From NCBI RefSeq assembly GCF_900188035.1, contig NZ_FZNN01000003.1, forward strand, positions 124,001-188,000: a stretch of 64,000 nucleotides of DNA, read 5' to 3'. Origin of the DNA: Puniceibacterium sediminis. Lineage in GTDB: Bacteria; Pseudomonadota; Alphaproteobacteria; Rhodobacterales; Rhodobacteraceae. The notes under the pieces were generated by a model. It was not told the DNA's origin. It saw nothing but the letters and a program-made list of their open reading frames with translations, and made no database searches. Positions 1 through 8,451 of the stretch are shown here, piece after piece; position 1 is the first letter of the stretch, and the number at the start of each line of letters is the position of its first letter. The position numbers and the translations under genes are program-made.

Positions 1-2
1 TC

Positions 3-185
3 CGGCTGTTGGAGGATTGGGTCGATGATAAAGGCCTGCCACATCTGTCAGAGCTTATCGCGCCAGATGCGGACCTTACCGATATCGCGACCGAATCCAG
101 GACCTCCTCTTCGATGAAGGCCAACCCAGTGACGCTGGAGACCCATCAACTCGTGCAGATCCTCTGGGAAACCCTGCATCGGTAG
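3..185 (+). CDS. C-terminal end of probable iron-containing alcohol dehydrogenase (partial)
   Basis: An open frame enters from the left edge and ends at TAG, leaving about 60 residues. The visible text includes ...DIATESRTSSSMKANPV..., which resembles the extreme C-terminus of group III iron-dependent alcohol dehydrogenases, where a Ser-rich segment is followed by N-P and a last helix. The catalytic and metal-binding parts lie outside the window, so this is a weak family guess. The gene runs on the plus strand and converges on the minus-strand eut-type operon, with a terminator between them. Confidence 0.5.
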   Translation, partial: RLLEDWVDDKGLPHLSELIAPDADLTDIATESRTSSSMKANPVTLETHQLVQILWETLHR

Positions 186-245
186 AGGCAGCGCTCTAGA
201 ATGTGCACCACTCGGGTGCGGTATCCTGTAACGGAAGCGTAGAAT

Positions 246-275
246 AAAAAATAGCGCGCCGGGCCACGGCGCGCC
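246..275 (-). terminator. Intrinsic terminator of the eutB-atf operon
   Basis: An 8-bp GC stem (arms 254-261 and 267-274, loop GGCCA) is followed on the minus strand by a T-rich run (complement of AAAAAA at 246-251). It lies about 30 nt past the aminotransferase stop codon, as expected for the end of the minus-strand operon. Confidence 0.85.
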
Positions 276-307
276 ATCAACTCACAGACTTTCACGAACC
301 CCGGGGA

Positions 308-1681
308 TTAGCCGAGAACCTTTTTCACCGCGATGGCTGTCTTGTCGGCAACCTCGTCCGCCTCTTCACGGGTCAGGCAGAAAGGCGGTGCAAAGCCGAG
401 GATGTCGCCTTGTGGCATGGCGCGTGCGATCACACCCTGTTCAAGCAGCGCCGCCGACAACTGCGGCCCGACCTTGTCCGCGCCGTCAAAGAACGTCCGG
501 CTGTCGCGATCCTTCACGAATTCGACCGCACAAAGCATCCCTTCGCCACGGACATCGCCCACATGAGCGTGTGATCCGACGGCCTCTGCCATCACCTTGT
601 TGAGGTAGGCGCCAATTTCACCCGCATTCTGTACAAGGTTCAGTTCATCGATGAGTTTCAGGTTGGCCACACCGGCTGCCGCCCCGACGGGGTGGGCCGA
701 ATAGGTCCAGCCATGGCCGATCGGGCCGTTCTCATCTGTGCCCTGCTCAAGCACCTTCCACATCTTCTCGCTCACGATGGAACCCGAAAGCGGCGCATAG
801 GCCGAGGTCAGACCCTTGGCGATGGTGATAAGGTCAGGCTTCAGCCCGTAGTGTTCAGAGCCGAACATGGTGCCCAGACGACCGAAACCGGTCACGACCT
901 CATCCGCGATCAGCAGGATGTCGTTCTTTTCCAATACCTTCTGGATCGCATCCCAATACCCGGCAGGTGGCGGCACGATGCCCCCGGTCCCCAGAACAGG
1001 TTCGCCGATGAAGGCGGCAATTGTATCTGCACCTTGCTCTTCAATCAGTTCTTCCAGCTTGGCGACGCAATGGGCGACGAAATCTGCCTCGCTCATCGCC
1101 AGATCGGGGCGGCGGAAGTAATAGGGCGCTTCGGTGTGCACTACCTGGCTTAGCGGCAGGTCGAACTTGTTATGAAACAGCTCCAGCCCGGTCAGCGACC
1201 CGGTCATCAGGCCCGACCCGTGATAGCCGCGCCAGCGCGAGATGATCTTCTTCTTCTCGGGGCGGCCAAGGATGTTGTTGTAATACCAGACCAGCTTGAT
1301 GTTGGTTTCGTTGGCATCCGAGCCAGACATGCCAAAATAGACCTTCGACATATGTGCAGGCGCGCGGTTCATGATCATCTTGGCAAGCGTGATTGACGCC
1401 TCGGTGCCGTGGCCCACGTACGAGTGATAATAGGCCAGCTCTTTCGCCTGGACAGCAATCGCCTCGGCGATATCCTGACGGCCGTAGCCGACGTTCACAC
1501 AGTAAAGACCCGCAAAGGCATCCAGCAGTTTGTTGCCATCACGATCCTCGATGTGACAGTTGGTTCCGCCAGTGATGATCCGCTGCGGGACATTCCCGCG
1601 CGCAAATTCGGCCAAATGGGTCGAAGGGTGGAAAAAGTTCTCGCGGTCCCACTGCTCCAACATGTCATTCTTCAGCATCAT
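308..1681 (-). CDS. atf: Class III PLP aminotransferase of the ectoine-cluster Atf/DoeD type
   Basis: 457 residues, the usual length for class III (omega) aminotransferases. Visible family marks are the GSDANET phosphate-binding segment, EPVLGTGG, the IADEVVTGFGR motif with its cofactor Asp, and the PLP lysine in TIAKGLTSAY. The protein also resembles putrescine/taurine-pyruvate transaminases. Its place as last gene after eutB-eutC-asnC-ssd is the conserved position of atf (doeD) in ectoine catabolic clusters, where the enzyme turns 2,4-diaminobutyrate into aspartate semialdehyde. That substrate is inferred from context. The start is ATGATG, 5 nt after AAGGA. An 82-nt gap holding a perfect palindrome separates it from ssd. 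Confidence 0.8.
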   Translation of the reverse strand: MMLKNDMLEQWDRENFFHPSTHLAEFARGNVPQRIITGGTNCHIEDRDGNKLLDAFAGLYCVNVGYGRQDIAEAIAVQAKELAYYHSYVGHGTEASITLAKMIMNRAPAHMSKVYFGMSGSDANETNIKLVWYYNNILGRPEKKKIISRWRGYHGSGLMTGSLTGLELFHNKFDLPLSQVVHTEAPYYFRRPDLAMSEADFVAHCVAKLEELIEEQGADTIAAFIGEPVLGTGGIVPPPAGYWDAIQKVLEKNDILLIADEVVTGFGRLGTMFGSEHYGLKPDLITIAKGLTSAYAPLSGSIVSEKMWKVLEQGTDENGPIGHGWTYSAHPVGAAAGVANLKLIDELNLVQNAGEIGAYLNKVMAEAVGSHAHVGDVRGEGMLCAVEFVKDRDSRTFFDGADKVGPQLSAALLEQGVIARAMPQGDILGFAPPFCLTREEADEVADKTAIAVKKVLG

Positions 1682-1718
1682 TTTTCCTTTTCTTAAAAAT
1701 TCATTGGGACGCTTGGAA

Positions 1719-1742
1719 AAGAATTTTCGTACGAAAATTCTT
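1719..1742. promoter_or_regulatory. Perfect 24-nt palindrome between ssd and atf
   Basis: The left arm AAGAATTTTCGT is followed directly by its exact reverse complement, with no spacer. It is AT-rich in a GC-rich neighbourhood and lies 38 nt before the aminotransferase start. It has the form of an operator for a symmetric dimer. It could also form an RNA hairpin, but no T-run follows on the minus strand. Confidence 0.55.
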
Positions 1743-1763
1743 GCCTCCGGCCCCAGCGCAGAG

Positions 1764-3248
1764 TCATGCCCAGTCGCGGCATACGTATTTGATTTCGGTA
1801 AAGGCCTCGAGCCCCTGCCGCGCCCCTTCGCGACCCAATCCGGATTGCTTCATGCCGCCAAAGGGGATCGGCGCACCTGTCACCTTGGTTCGGTTCACGG
1901 CAACCATTCCGAATTGCAGGGCCCGGGCCAGACGATAGATCCGCCGGGGATCGACCGTGTGCACATATGCCACCAGACCGTATTCAGTGCTATTGGCGCG
2001 GGCGATGACCTCGTCTTCGGAATCAAACGGTACAATTGCGGCCACCGGGCCAAAGGTCTCTTCCCGCAGCATCAACGCATCGGCAGGCACATCGGCCAGC
2101 ACAGTCGGCTCATAGAACAGCGGACCCAGCGCATGCCGCTTGCCACCGCAGACCAGCCGCGCGCCCTTGGCCAGCGCGTCGGCAACGTGCTCTTCCTGCT
2201 TGGCGACGGCCTTTTCGTTCATCAGCGGGCCAAGGTCAGGGTCATCCATGCCTGTTCCGATCGTCAGCTTCTGCGCTGCCGCCGTGAACTCTTCGACAAA
2301 GGAGTCGTAAATGGGGCGTTCAACAAAGATCCGATTGGCGCCAAGGCAGTCCTGGCCAGAGGTCGCGAACTTTGCCTTGATTGTTTCCTCGACTGCCTGC
2401 GCCAGATCAGCGTCCTTGAACACCAGCACGGGCGCGTGGCCGCCCAACTCCATGATCAGGGTCTTCATGGTGTCGGCGCACTGACGGTACAGCAGTCTCC
2501 CCACTTCGGTCGATCCGGTAAAGGACAGCACCCGCACGCGGGCGTCTTTGGTCCAGGGCTCGACGATCACCGGGGCCTTGCCGGTCACCACATTGAACAC
2601 GCCCGGGGGAAATCCAGCGCGTTCGGCCAATTCGGCCAGCGCCAGCGCGGAAAATGGGGTTTCGGCGCTGGGATGCGAAACCACAGTGCAGCCAGCCGCA
2701 ATCGCTGCGGCGGCCTTGCGGGTCAGCATCGCAGCCGGAAAATTCCATGGCGTGATCAGCGCGGCAACGCCGACTGGCTCGCGCCACAATTCGACCTCGG
2801 CGTCGGGCAGGTGTGATGTCACGCCTTCGATATTCGTGCGACGCGTCTCTTCGGCGTAGAATTCCACGAAATCGGCGGCATAGGTGATTTCGCCCCGCGC
2901 TTCGGAAATCGGCTTGCCCTGCTCAAGCACCATGATCCGGGCCAAGTCTTCGCGGTGTTCGATCATCAGATCGTACCAGCGACGCAGCAGGCGGGCGCGC
3001 TCCTGCGGCAGGGTGGTCGACCAGGTGGCAAAGGCGGCCTGCGCAACGTCAACGGCACTGCGGGATTCGATGCCCGACAGACTGGCGACTTCACCCAGCC
3101 ACTCTCCGTCCGCCGGGTTTGTCACGGCAAATGCGGCACCGTCTGCGGCCCGGCACCATTTACCGCCGATGTACGAAAAGCTGCGCACAAGGCGTTGGTC
3201 GGACACCTGGCCAAGGGGTGTTTTGGGTAGCGTCTGGTGAACGGTCAC
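1764..3248 (-). CDS. ssd: NAD(P)-dependent succinate/aspartate-semialdehyde dehydrogenase (GabD family)
   Basis: 494 residues from a GTG start chosen because AGGAG sits 8 nt upstream; no ATG fits. Aldehyde dehydrogenase marks are TPWNFPAAML, the Gly-rich FTGSTEVG loop, the general-base Glu in MELGGHAPV and the catalytic Cys in SGQDCLGANR. The family oxidises succinate semialdehyde. In ectoine clusters the gene at this position (ssd/doeC) oxidises aspartate semialdehyde to aspartate, which fits a pair with the neighbouring aminotransferase. GABA breakdown by the same two enzymes is the alternative. A palindrome lies about 80 nt upstream, so it may have its own promoter. Confidence 0.85.
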   Translation of the reverse strand: MTVHQTLPKTPLGQVSDQRLVRSFSYIGGKWCRAADGAAFAVTNPADGEWLGEVASLSGIESRSAVDVAQAAFATWSTTLPQERARLLRRWYDLMIEHREDLARIMVLEQGKPISEARGEITYAADFVEFYAEETRRTNIEGVTSHLPDAEVELWREPVGVAALITPWNFPAAMLTRKAAAAIAAGCTVVSHPSAETPFSALALAELAERAGFPPGVFNVVTGKAPVIVEPWTKDARVRVLSFTGSTEVGRLLYRQCADTMKTLIMELGGHAPVLVFKDADLAQAVEETIKAKFATSGQDCLGANRIFVERPIYDSFVEEFTAAAQKLTIGTGMDDPDLGPLMNEKAVAKQEEHVADALAKGARLVCGGKRHALGPLFYEPTVLADVPADALMLREETFGPVAAIVPFDSEDEVIARANSTEYGLVAYVHTVDPRRIYRLARALQFGMVAVNRTKVTGAPIPFGGMKQSGLGREGARQGLEAFTEIKYVCRDWA

Positions 3249-3325
3249 GGGGCATACTCCTCTGACTGGGTTGCGCAAAACCTAGCCGCCCGCCGCCAGT
3301 GAAAGAGACCAAATACACCACCCCT

Positions 3326-3344
3326 GGCAGAGGAATCCTCTGCC
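3326..3344. promoter_or_regulatory. Perfect inverted repeat upstream of ssd
   Basis: Arms GGCAGAGGA and TCCTCTGCC flank a single central A, a 19-bp perfect dyad in the 196-nt gap between asnC and ssd. A site of this form in front of a catabolic gene suggests a regulator-binding site. The adjacent AsnC/Lrp-type protein is an obvious candidate, but this pairing is inference. As an RNA hairpin it would have only a 1-nt loop, which disfavours that reading. Confidence 0.5.
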
Positions 3345-3444
3345 CATCACGCCGGAAGCAGCCCAAACTTGCCTCGGCCTCGAGAGGCGCCTCCTGCTTC
3401 TATCCAAATACGCAAAACTGACCCTGCGCCAAAGCCTCGATGGC

Positions 3445-3924
3445 TTATTCGTCCAGCAAAAGCCCCAGAGGCAGCCCGACCGAGGATTTAACGGGCTTTG
3501 TCACGATATAAGTATAGTATCGCGCCAGCCCGATCCGCGCCTCTAGCAGCGAGTCGATCAGCCTTTGATAGGCGTCGATGTCCCGCGTCACCACTTGCAA
3601 AAGATAATCGAACCCACCGCCCAGAGCCCAGCACCAGGTGACTTCATCATGCATCAGAACCGCGCGTTCGAAAGCTTGGAAATGCTCGGCCTTGTGTCCC
3701 TCAAGCTCGGCAGCGACGAAGACAACCACATGCGGCCCGAACGCCTTGAGCGATAGGCGCGCGCCGTAGCCTTCTATGATTCCGGCCGTTTCCAGTTTCT
3801 TCAGCCGCTCCCAGCAAGGAGTCGGTGACAGGCCCACCTGTTCGGCCAGTTCCGCCTTGGTGATGCGTCCCCGCTGGCTGAGCACCCGGAGGATTTCCAT
3901 GTCGCGCGCGTCAAGTTTCAGCAT
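3445..3924 (-). CDS. asnC: Lrp/AsnC-family transcriptional regulator (ectoine-cluster AsnC)
   Basis: 159 residues, typical for Lrp/AsnC proteins. The N-terminal winged helix-turn-helix reads LDARDMEILRVLSQRGRITK, with the recognition region LSPTPCWERLKKLE. The C-terminal RAM (ligand-sensing) domain begins near residue 65 and contains GGGFDYLLQVV. Its ATG overlaps the eutC stop codon (ATGCTGA), so the two are translationally coupled. In roseobacters a regulator of this type sits between the eut genes and ssd-atf and is thought to sense an ectoine breakdown intermediate. Here that role is inferred from position. Confidence 0.88.
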   Translation of the reverse strand: MLKLDARDMEILRVLSQRGRITKAELAEQVGLSPTPCWERLKKLETAGIIEGYGARLSLKAFGPHVVVFVAAELEGHKAEHFQAFERAVLMHDEVTWCWALGGGFDYLLQVVTRDIDAYQRLIDSLLEARIGLARYYTYIVTKPVKSSVGLPLGLLLDE

Positions 3925-4880
3925 GGCAGGCCCAGCACGTGGGTGGCGATCGCGGTGTCCTGCGCGCCGGTGCCTGTCAGGTCGGCTATGGTGATATCGC
4001 TTTGTTTTTGCCGTCCGTGGTGGGCGCCGGTGATGATCGCGCCCAGTTCCGGTGGGGCGCCACGGGTCCAGACACCGGCCTCAATCGCGGCGCGCAACTC
4101 GCCCAGGCGCTCGACTTGGGATACCCGGTCCGCGACATAAAGGTCGGCGCGCATCAGTGCCGCGGGCACCAGTTCGCATTTCCCCGGTGCGTCCGATCCC
4201 ATCGCTGTGACGTGCAGTTCAGGGTGCAGCCAGTCTGCCTGAAGGATCGGTTCACGCGCCGGTGTCGTGGTCACGACCAGTTGGGACCGTTTCACCAGAA
4301 TGGCGGGATCGCTCGCAACCTCGGCCTCGATCCCCAGCGCGTCAGCCAGATCCGAGGCACAAAGCGCCGCCTTTTCCATGTCCCGCCCCCAGACCAGAAC
4401 CCGTTCGAAAGGGCGCACCAGATGTGCCGCGCGCATTTGCAGACGTGCCTGCAAGCCAGTGCCGATGACGCCCGCCGTTGTCACCTTGGCCGGTGCCAGA
4501 TGCCTCGCCGCCACGGCACCGGCCGCAGCCGTGCGCATGTCGGTGAGGAAACCATTGTCCAGCAGCACTGCCTGCACCTGCCCGGTGGTGGCGGAAAACA
4601 CCGTCATCAATCCGCCAAGGCTGGGCAGACCGCGTTTCGCATTGTCAAAGAACCCCGTGCTGACCTTCAGCGCAAAACTGTCGAGGCCGGGGATATAGGC
4701 GGTCTTTACGTCCACTTCGCCATGCACAGCGGCCAGATCCATCGACAGGATCGGCGGCATGATCACCCCACCACCGGCAAGCGCCACAAAGGCCGCCTCG
4801 ACCACGTCGACAAGCGCCAGATCCAGCGGCACCATGTTGAGCAACTCGGCCTCGGTCAGGATACGGATATCATGCGCCAT
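3918..4880 (-). CDS. eutC: EutC, ornithine cyclodeaminase/mu-crystallin family protein
   Basis: 320 residues. The start MAHDIRIL was chosen because it gives the usual family length and overlaps the end of eutB by 11 nt. Family marks are MPPILSMDL, GEVDVKTAYIPG, the TDMRTAAAGAVAARHLA segment, the nucleotide-binding GVIGTGLQARLQ and a C-terminal DLTGTGAQDTAIA. The text closely follows remembered EutC (ectoine utilisation) proteins. The same fold includes BhcD iminosuccinate reductase, ornithine cyclodeaminase and alanine dehydrogenase, so the exact reaction is not proven. Its eutB partner and the asnC-ssd-atf order favour EutC. Confidence 0.85.
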   Translation of the reverse strand: MAHDIRILTEAELLNMVPLDLALVDVVEAAFVALAGGGVIMPPILSMDLAAVHGEVDVKTAYIPGLDSFALKVSTGFFDNAKRGLPSLGGLMTVFSATTGQVQAVLLDNGFLTDMRTAAAGAVAARHLAPAKVTTAGVIGTGLQARLQMRAAHLVRPFERVLVWGRDMEKAALCASDLADALGIEAEVASDPAILVKRSQLVVTTTPAREPILQADWLHPELHVTAMGSDAPGKCELVPAALMRADLYVADRVSQVERLGELRAAIEAGVWTRGAPPELGAIITGAHHGRQKQSDITIADLTGTGAQDTAIATHVLGLPC

Positions 4881-5889
4881 AGGGCATCCCCTTGATCGTG
4901 ACATCGCCCAGAATAACGTCCCGCCCCGACACGATGCGCGTGAACACATCCATGTCCAGATTGCGCCCTGTGATCACGGTGGCCGTCGGGCCGGTCAGGG
5001 TCAGCTTTCCGGCCTGCACTGCGGCGGTGCCGACGACGCAGCCACCTTCGGCAACGATCCGATCTTCGTAATACAGCGTCTGCATGGCGCGGTAGATTTC
5101 TTCTTCGGTGACCAGAATGACATCATCCAGCAATGCGCGGCACATGGGATAGCTCAGCCGATTTTCCACTCCGATTCCGCCGCCCAGTGAATCCGCAAGG
5201 CTGGCGTATTCGGCGACCTCGACCGGGTGCCCGGCCCGCAAGGATTCGTACATCGCTGCACCCCGGTCCATGCTGATGCCGATGACCTTGACCGAGGGCT
5301 TCAAAGCTTTTGCGGCCAGTGCCACACCCGCCGCCAGACCGCCGCCTGAAAGGGGGACCAGCAACGTCTCGATTTCGGGGCGGCGCTCCATGATCTCAAG
5401 CCCGATGGTGCCTTGCCCTGCGATCACGAAAGGATCGTCGAAGGGCGAGATTTCGACCAGCCCTTCCTCGGCCACCAGTCGTCGGCTTTCGGCAAAGGCG
5501 TCATCCTGTGATCGCCCGACGATCCGCACCTCGGCGCCAAGGGCGCGAATGCCGTCCACCTTGGCCTGCGGCACAAGTTCCGACATGCAGACCACGGCCC
5601 GCATCCCCTTTTCCGCCGCAGCATAGGCCACACCACGTCCGTGATTGCCAGTGGAACAGCAGGTCACACCCGCCGTGCCGTCCGGCAGGTTAGCCACAGC
5701 GTTCAGTGCGCCGCGCAGTTTGAACGCGCCGATGGGCTGCATATTTTCGAGCTTGAGCCAGAACGGCTGGCCGAACTGCGCCTCCAGATAGGGAGAGGGG
5801 ACAAGGGGTGTGTCGTCGGCAACACCGCGCAGCACGTCGGCGCCGGCCCGGATGTCGTTCAGCGTGAGGGAGGGGGACAGATCTGTCAT
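4870..5889 (-). CDS. eutB: EutB, threonine dehydratase-like PLP enzyme
   Basis: 339 residues of the fold-type II PLP family. The cofactor lysine is K57 in GAFKLRGA. The substrate loop is STGNHGRGVAYAA and the phosphate-binding glycine loop is SGGGLAAG. The family covers threonine/serine dehydratases, beta-hydroxyaspartate dehydratase (BhcB) and EutB of hydroxyectoine breakdown. The tight 11-nt overlap with eutC and the asnC-ssd-atf genes behind it support EutB. eutA, eutD, eutE and the uehABC transporter usually found beside it are missing here, since galM lies upstream. A dehydratase for another hydroxylated amino acid is therefore possible. Confidence 0.83.
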   Translation of the reverse strand: MTDLSPSLTLNDIRAGADVLRGVADDTPLVPSPYLEAQFGQPFWLKLENMQPIGAFKLRGALNAVANLPDGTAGVTCCSTGNHGRGVAYAAAEKGMRAVVCMSELVPQAKVDGIRALGAEVRIVGRSQDDAFAESRRLVAEEGLVEISPFDDPFVIAGQGTIGLEIMERRPEIETLLVPLSGGGLAAGVALAAKALKPSVKVIGISMDRGAAMYESLRAGHPVEVAEYASLADSLGGGIGVENRLSYPMCRALLDDVILVTEEEIYRAMQTLYYEDRIVAEGGCVVGTAAVQAGKLTLTGPTATVITGRNLDMDVFTRIVSGRDVILGDVTIKGMPYGA

Positions 5890-5925
5890 GGCCGGACTAT
5901 AGGATCGCGGGCAAAGGCGTGGAAG

Positions 5926-6882
5926 TCATGGCGTGATCTCGATCTGCAGATGCTGGCGGTAGGGCCGATCGGGGGTGCACAGGATTGATCCGAACTGCGG
6001 ATGCATCAGCGCACCGGGGAGGTTCTGTGCCTCAAGGCAGATCCCGGCAAAGGGCGCGTGGGCGGCACTGCCATTGGTTTCAGCATGAGGCCCGAGGGTG
6101 TTCGAGGTATAGAGCTGGATGCCCCGCTGGTCCGTCCAGAGCCGCAGTCGCATGCCGTTTGGCGCGGTGACTTCGGCCTGTGGGCCGTCGGTGTCATCCA
6201 ATACAACGTTGCCGTCCCAGCCGGTGCGCGCCGGGTCCGCTTCGGCCAGCACTTTCGGGGTGCGGAAATCGTAAGGGGTGCCGGTCACATCCGCAATCTC
6301 GCCCGTGGGCATCAGATCTGGGCCATTGGGTGTGTAGTGTGACGCGGCAAGGCGCAGCGCATGATCACGCACACCGCCGAAACCCATGAGGTTGAAATAA
6401 AGGTGCTGTGCCAGATTAATAGGCGTTTCCCGGTCGGGGCGCACCATCATTTCATAACTTAGGCGGTGGCCATCAAGGGTCATCTTCACTTCGGCATCGA
6501 CCGCGCCGGGGTAACCCTGATCCAGATGCGGGGAATGCAGGCGCAGTGTCACCGCCCTGTCACCCTCGGGCGAAAGGATCCAGTTGCGCAGCCCAAACCC
6601 GCCCGAACCGCCATGAATGTGGTGCGGAGGTGCGTTTACGTTCAGCGGCCAGACCTGTCCGTTCAGTTCGAACCGCGCATCGCGGATGCGGTTCACGACC
6701 CGGCCGCAAAGCGCGCCCATGGCGACAGGATTTGTGCGATAGGATTCGGGATCCGCATAGCCAAGAACGACCGGTACGCCGCCCACACGCCAGTGTTGCA
6801 CCACGCAACCCATCGACAGCACGGTGATTTCGACATCGCCGTCACGCAGCGTATGGCTTTGGATAGGGTCGGATGGCGTCAC
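5926..6882 (-). CDS. galM: Aldose 1-epimerase (galactose mutarotase)
   Basis: 318 residues from a GTG codon with AGGAG 8 nt upstream. Interconverts alpha and beta anomers of hexoses in the cytoplasm. Family features are HIHGGSGGFG with the substrate-binding His, the catalytic His in AQHLYFNLMG, and the catalytic Glu in FAGICLEAQNLPGA near the C-terminus. Its stop lies 36 nt before eutB on the same strand, so the two may be cotranscribed although their functions are unrelated. It may support the hexose importer found 8 kb away. Confidence 0.9.
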   Translation of the reverse strand: MTPSDPIQSHTLRDGDVEITVLSMGCVVQHWRVGGVPVVLGYADPESYRTNPVAMGALCGRVVNRIRDARFELNGQVWPLNVNAPPHHIHGGSGGFGLRNWILSPEGDRAVTLRLHSPHLDQGYPGAVDAEVKMTLDGHRLSYEMMVRPDRETPINLAQHLYFNLMGFGGVRDHALRLAASHYTPNGPDLMPTGEIADVTGTPYDFRTPKVLAEADPARTGWDGNVVLDDTDGPQAEVTAPNGMRLRLWTDQRGIQLYTSNTLGPHAETNGSAAHAPFAGICLEAQNLPGALMHPQFGSILCTPDRPYRQHLQIEITP

Positions 6883-7203
6883 GTTCGCGGCTCCTGCGTA
6901 GAAGGGTCCGCGCCACTCTGACCAATGGGGCGGCACTGTCAAACAGGTGGGGGCAGGTGATACAATCGAAATACGGTCAGGGATGTCATTCCGGCGAAAC
7001 CCCCGCCTGTTTTGCGCCCGACGAACGGGAGGTGATACCGCCAGTCCGCAACGGTCAGGGGGGCAGGGGAAACAAAGCACCTTGTTTTAGGATCATGGGT
7101 GGGACTGTGGGCGGGCGCAGAGGAGCGAATTGGCACAGACTGGCCCTGTCAGAGATGTAATCTGGCTATACCCCGGCGCGCAAACGCGCATAGGGTGCGG
7201 CGT
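6883..7203. other. Divergent intergenic region, galM / MFS transporter
   Basis: 321 nt with no convincing gene. It must hold the promoters for galM and the MFS gene. A small hairpin (GCGCG-CAAA-CGCGC, 7176-7189) precedes the MFS start. I looked for a cobalamin or other known riboswitch core and did not find one. Confidence 0.5.
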
Positions 7204-8445
7204 ATGACGCCAGAGCACGCACCCCCCGACACATCACCATTCGACAGCCGCTATTCCTGGGCGCGTCTGGGCATTACCCTGTTGATTGCCGTGATGGGCA
7301 ATGTCGGCATGTGGGCGATCATCGTGATCATGCCCGAGGTCGGTGCCGAATTCGGTGTCAGCCGGGCCGAGGCCACTTTGCCCTACACAACCACGATGAT
7401 TGGCTTTGCGCTGGGCAACATGGTTATCGGCCGCGCGGTGGACCGCTGGGGCGTGACAACGGCGCTGTCAGGCGCGGCGCTGCTGATCGCGGTTAGCTAC
7501 GGCGTTGCCGCGTTCAGCCCGACCATCATGGTGCTGAGCCTTGTGCAACTGGCCATCGGTTTTGGCACGGCTTCGTGCTTTGGTCCGCTGATCGCGGACA
7601 TATCGCTTTGGTTCGACAGGCGGCGCGGTATTGCGGTCGGAATCGCCGCCTCGGGAAACTACCTGTCGGGCGCGATCTGGCCGGTGTTGCTGGGCTGGCT
7701 GGCAGAGGACGCGGGCTGGCGGTGGATCTACATGGTTCTGGCGGTTCTGACCGTGGTGATGATCCTGCCGCTTGCCCAGTTGCTGCGCCGTCGTCTGCCG
7801 CTAGACGCAACGGCACAGGCCGAGGCAAAGTCCGCCTCTCGCGCCCGGTCAACCGGGTTCAGCCCAAGCCAGCTCAGCTGGATGCTGGGGCTGGCGGGCA
7901 TTGCCTGTTGCGTGGCGATGTCCATGCCGCAGGTGCATATCGTAGCGCTTTGTGTCGACATGGGGTTCGGCGCGACCGTCGGTGCCGAGATGCTGTCGCT
8001 CATGCTGCTTGGCGGGGTGGTGTCGCGCATCCTGTCCGGGCTGCTCGCCGACCGGCTGGGTGGCGTGCGCACGCTGCTGATCGGCTCGGCCCTACAGGGC
8101 ATCGCGCTGTTCCTGTATCTGCCTGCCGGTGGGCTGGTGTCGCTCTACCTCGTCAGCCTTGTGTTCGGTCTGAGCCAGGGCGGGATCGTGCCGAGTTATG
8201 CGGTCATCGTGCGCGAATACCTTCCGGCGCGAGAAGCAGGGGCAAGGGTCGGGTTCGTCATGATGATGACGATTCTGGGCATGGCGCTGGGTGGCTGGAT
8301 GTCGGGTTGGATCTATGATGTGACAGGCAGCTATCAGTGGGCGTTTCTCAACGGAATCGCTTGGAACGGCTTGAATATCGCGATCATGGTGGTGATTCTG
8401 TTGCGCGGACAGCGTGGTCAGGGAATGCGGGCAGTGCCTGCCTGA
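7204..8445 (+). CDS. MFS transporter (oxalate/formate or NNP-like group)
   Basis: 413 residues, almost all in about 12 hydrophobic segments, with the major-facilitator signature between helices 2 and 3 (VIGRAVDRWGVTTA) and a repeat of it in the second half (GLLADRLGGVRTLL). The start at MTPEHAPP was chosen because everything upstream lacks hydrophobic or conserved character. Substrate unknown. The pattern is like CynX/oxalate-formate antiporter-type carriers that take up small organic anions. It is divergent from galM and convergent with trhO. Confidence 0.85.
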   Translation: MTPEHAPPDTSPFDSRYSWARLGITLLIAVMGNVGMWAIIVIMPEVGAEFGVSRAEATLPYTTTMIGFALGNMVIGRAVDRWGVTTALSGAALLIAVSYGVAAFSPTIMVLSLVQLAIGFGTASCFGPLIADISLWFDRRRGIAVGIAASGNYLSGAIWPVLLGWLAEDAGWRWIYMVLAVLTVVMILPLAQLLRRRLPLDATAQAEAKSASRARSTGFSPSQLSWMLGLAGIACCVAMSMPQVHIVALCVDMGFGATVGAEMLSLMLLGGVVSRILSGLLADRLGGVRTLLIGSALQGIALFLYLPAGGLVSLYLVSLVFGLSQGGIVPSYAVIVREYLPAREAGARVGFVMMMTILGMALGGWMSGWIYDVTGSYQWAFLNGIAWNGLNIAIMVVILLRGQRGQGMRAVPA

Positions 8446-8451
8446 AGCGCA

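Noticed and set aside
1560-2816. 418-codon plus-strand frame across ssd
   Set aside because: Antisense of a clear aldehyde dehydrogenase; no domain visible.
6883-7203. Cobalamin-type riboswitch in the GC-rich galM/MFS gap
   Set aside because: Fragments such as GCCAGTC and GCAGGGGAA looked suggestive, but the conserved B12-box and core order are not present and neither flanking gene is a B12 gene.
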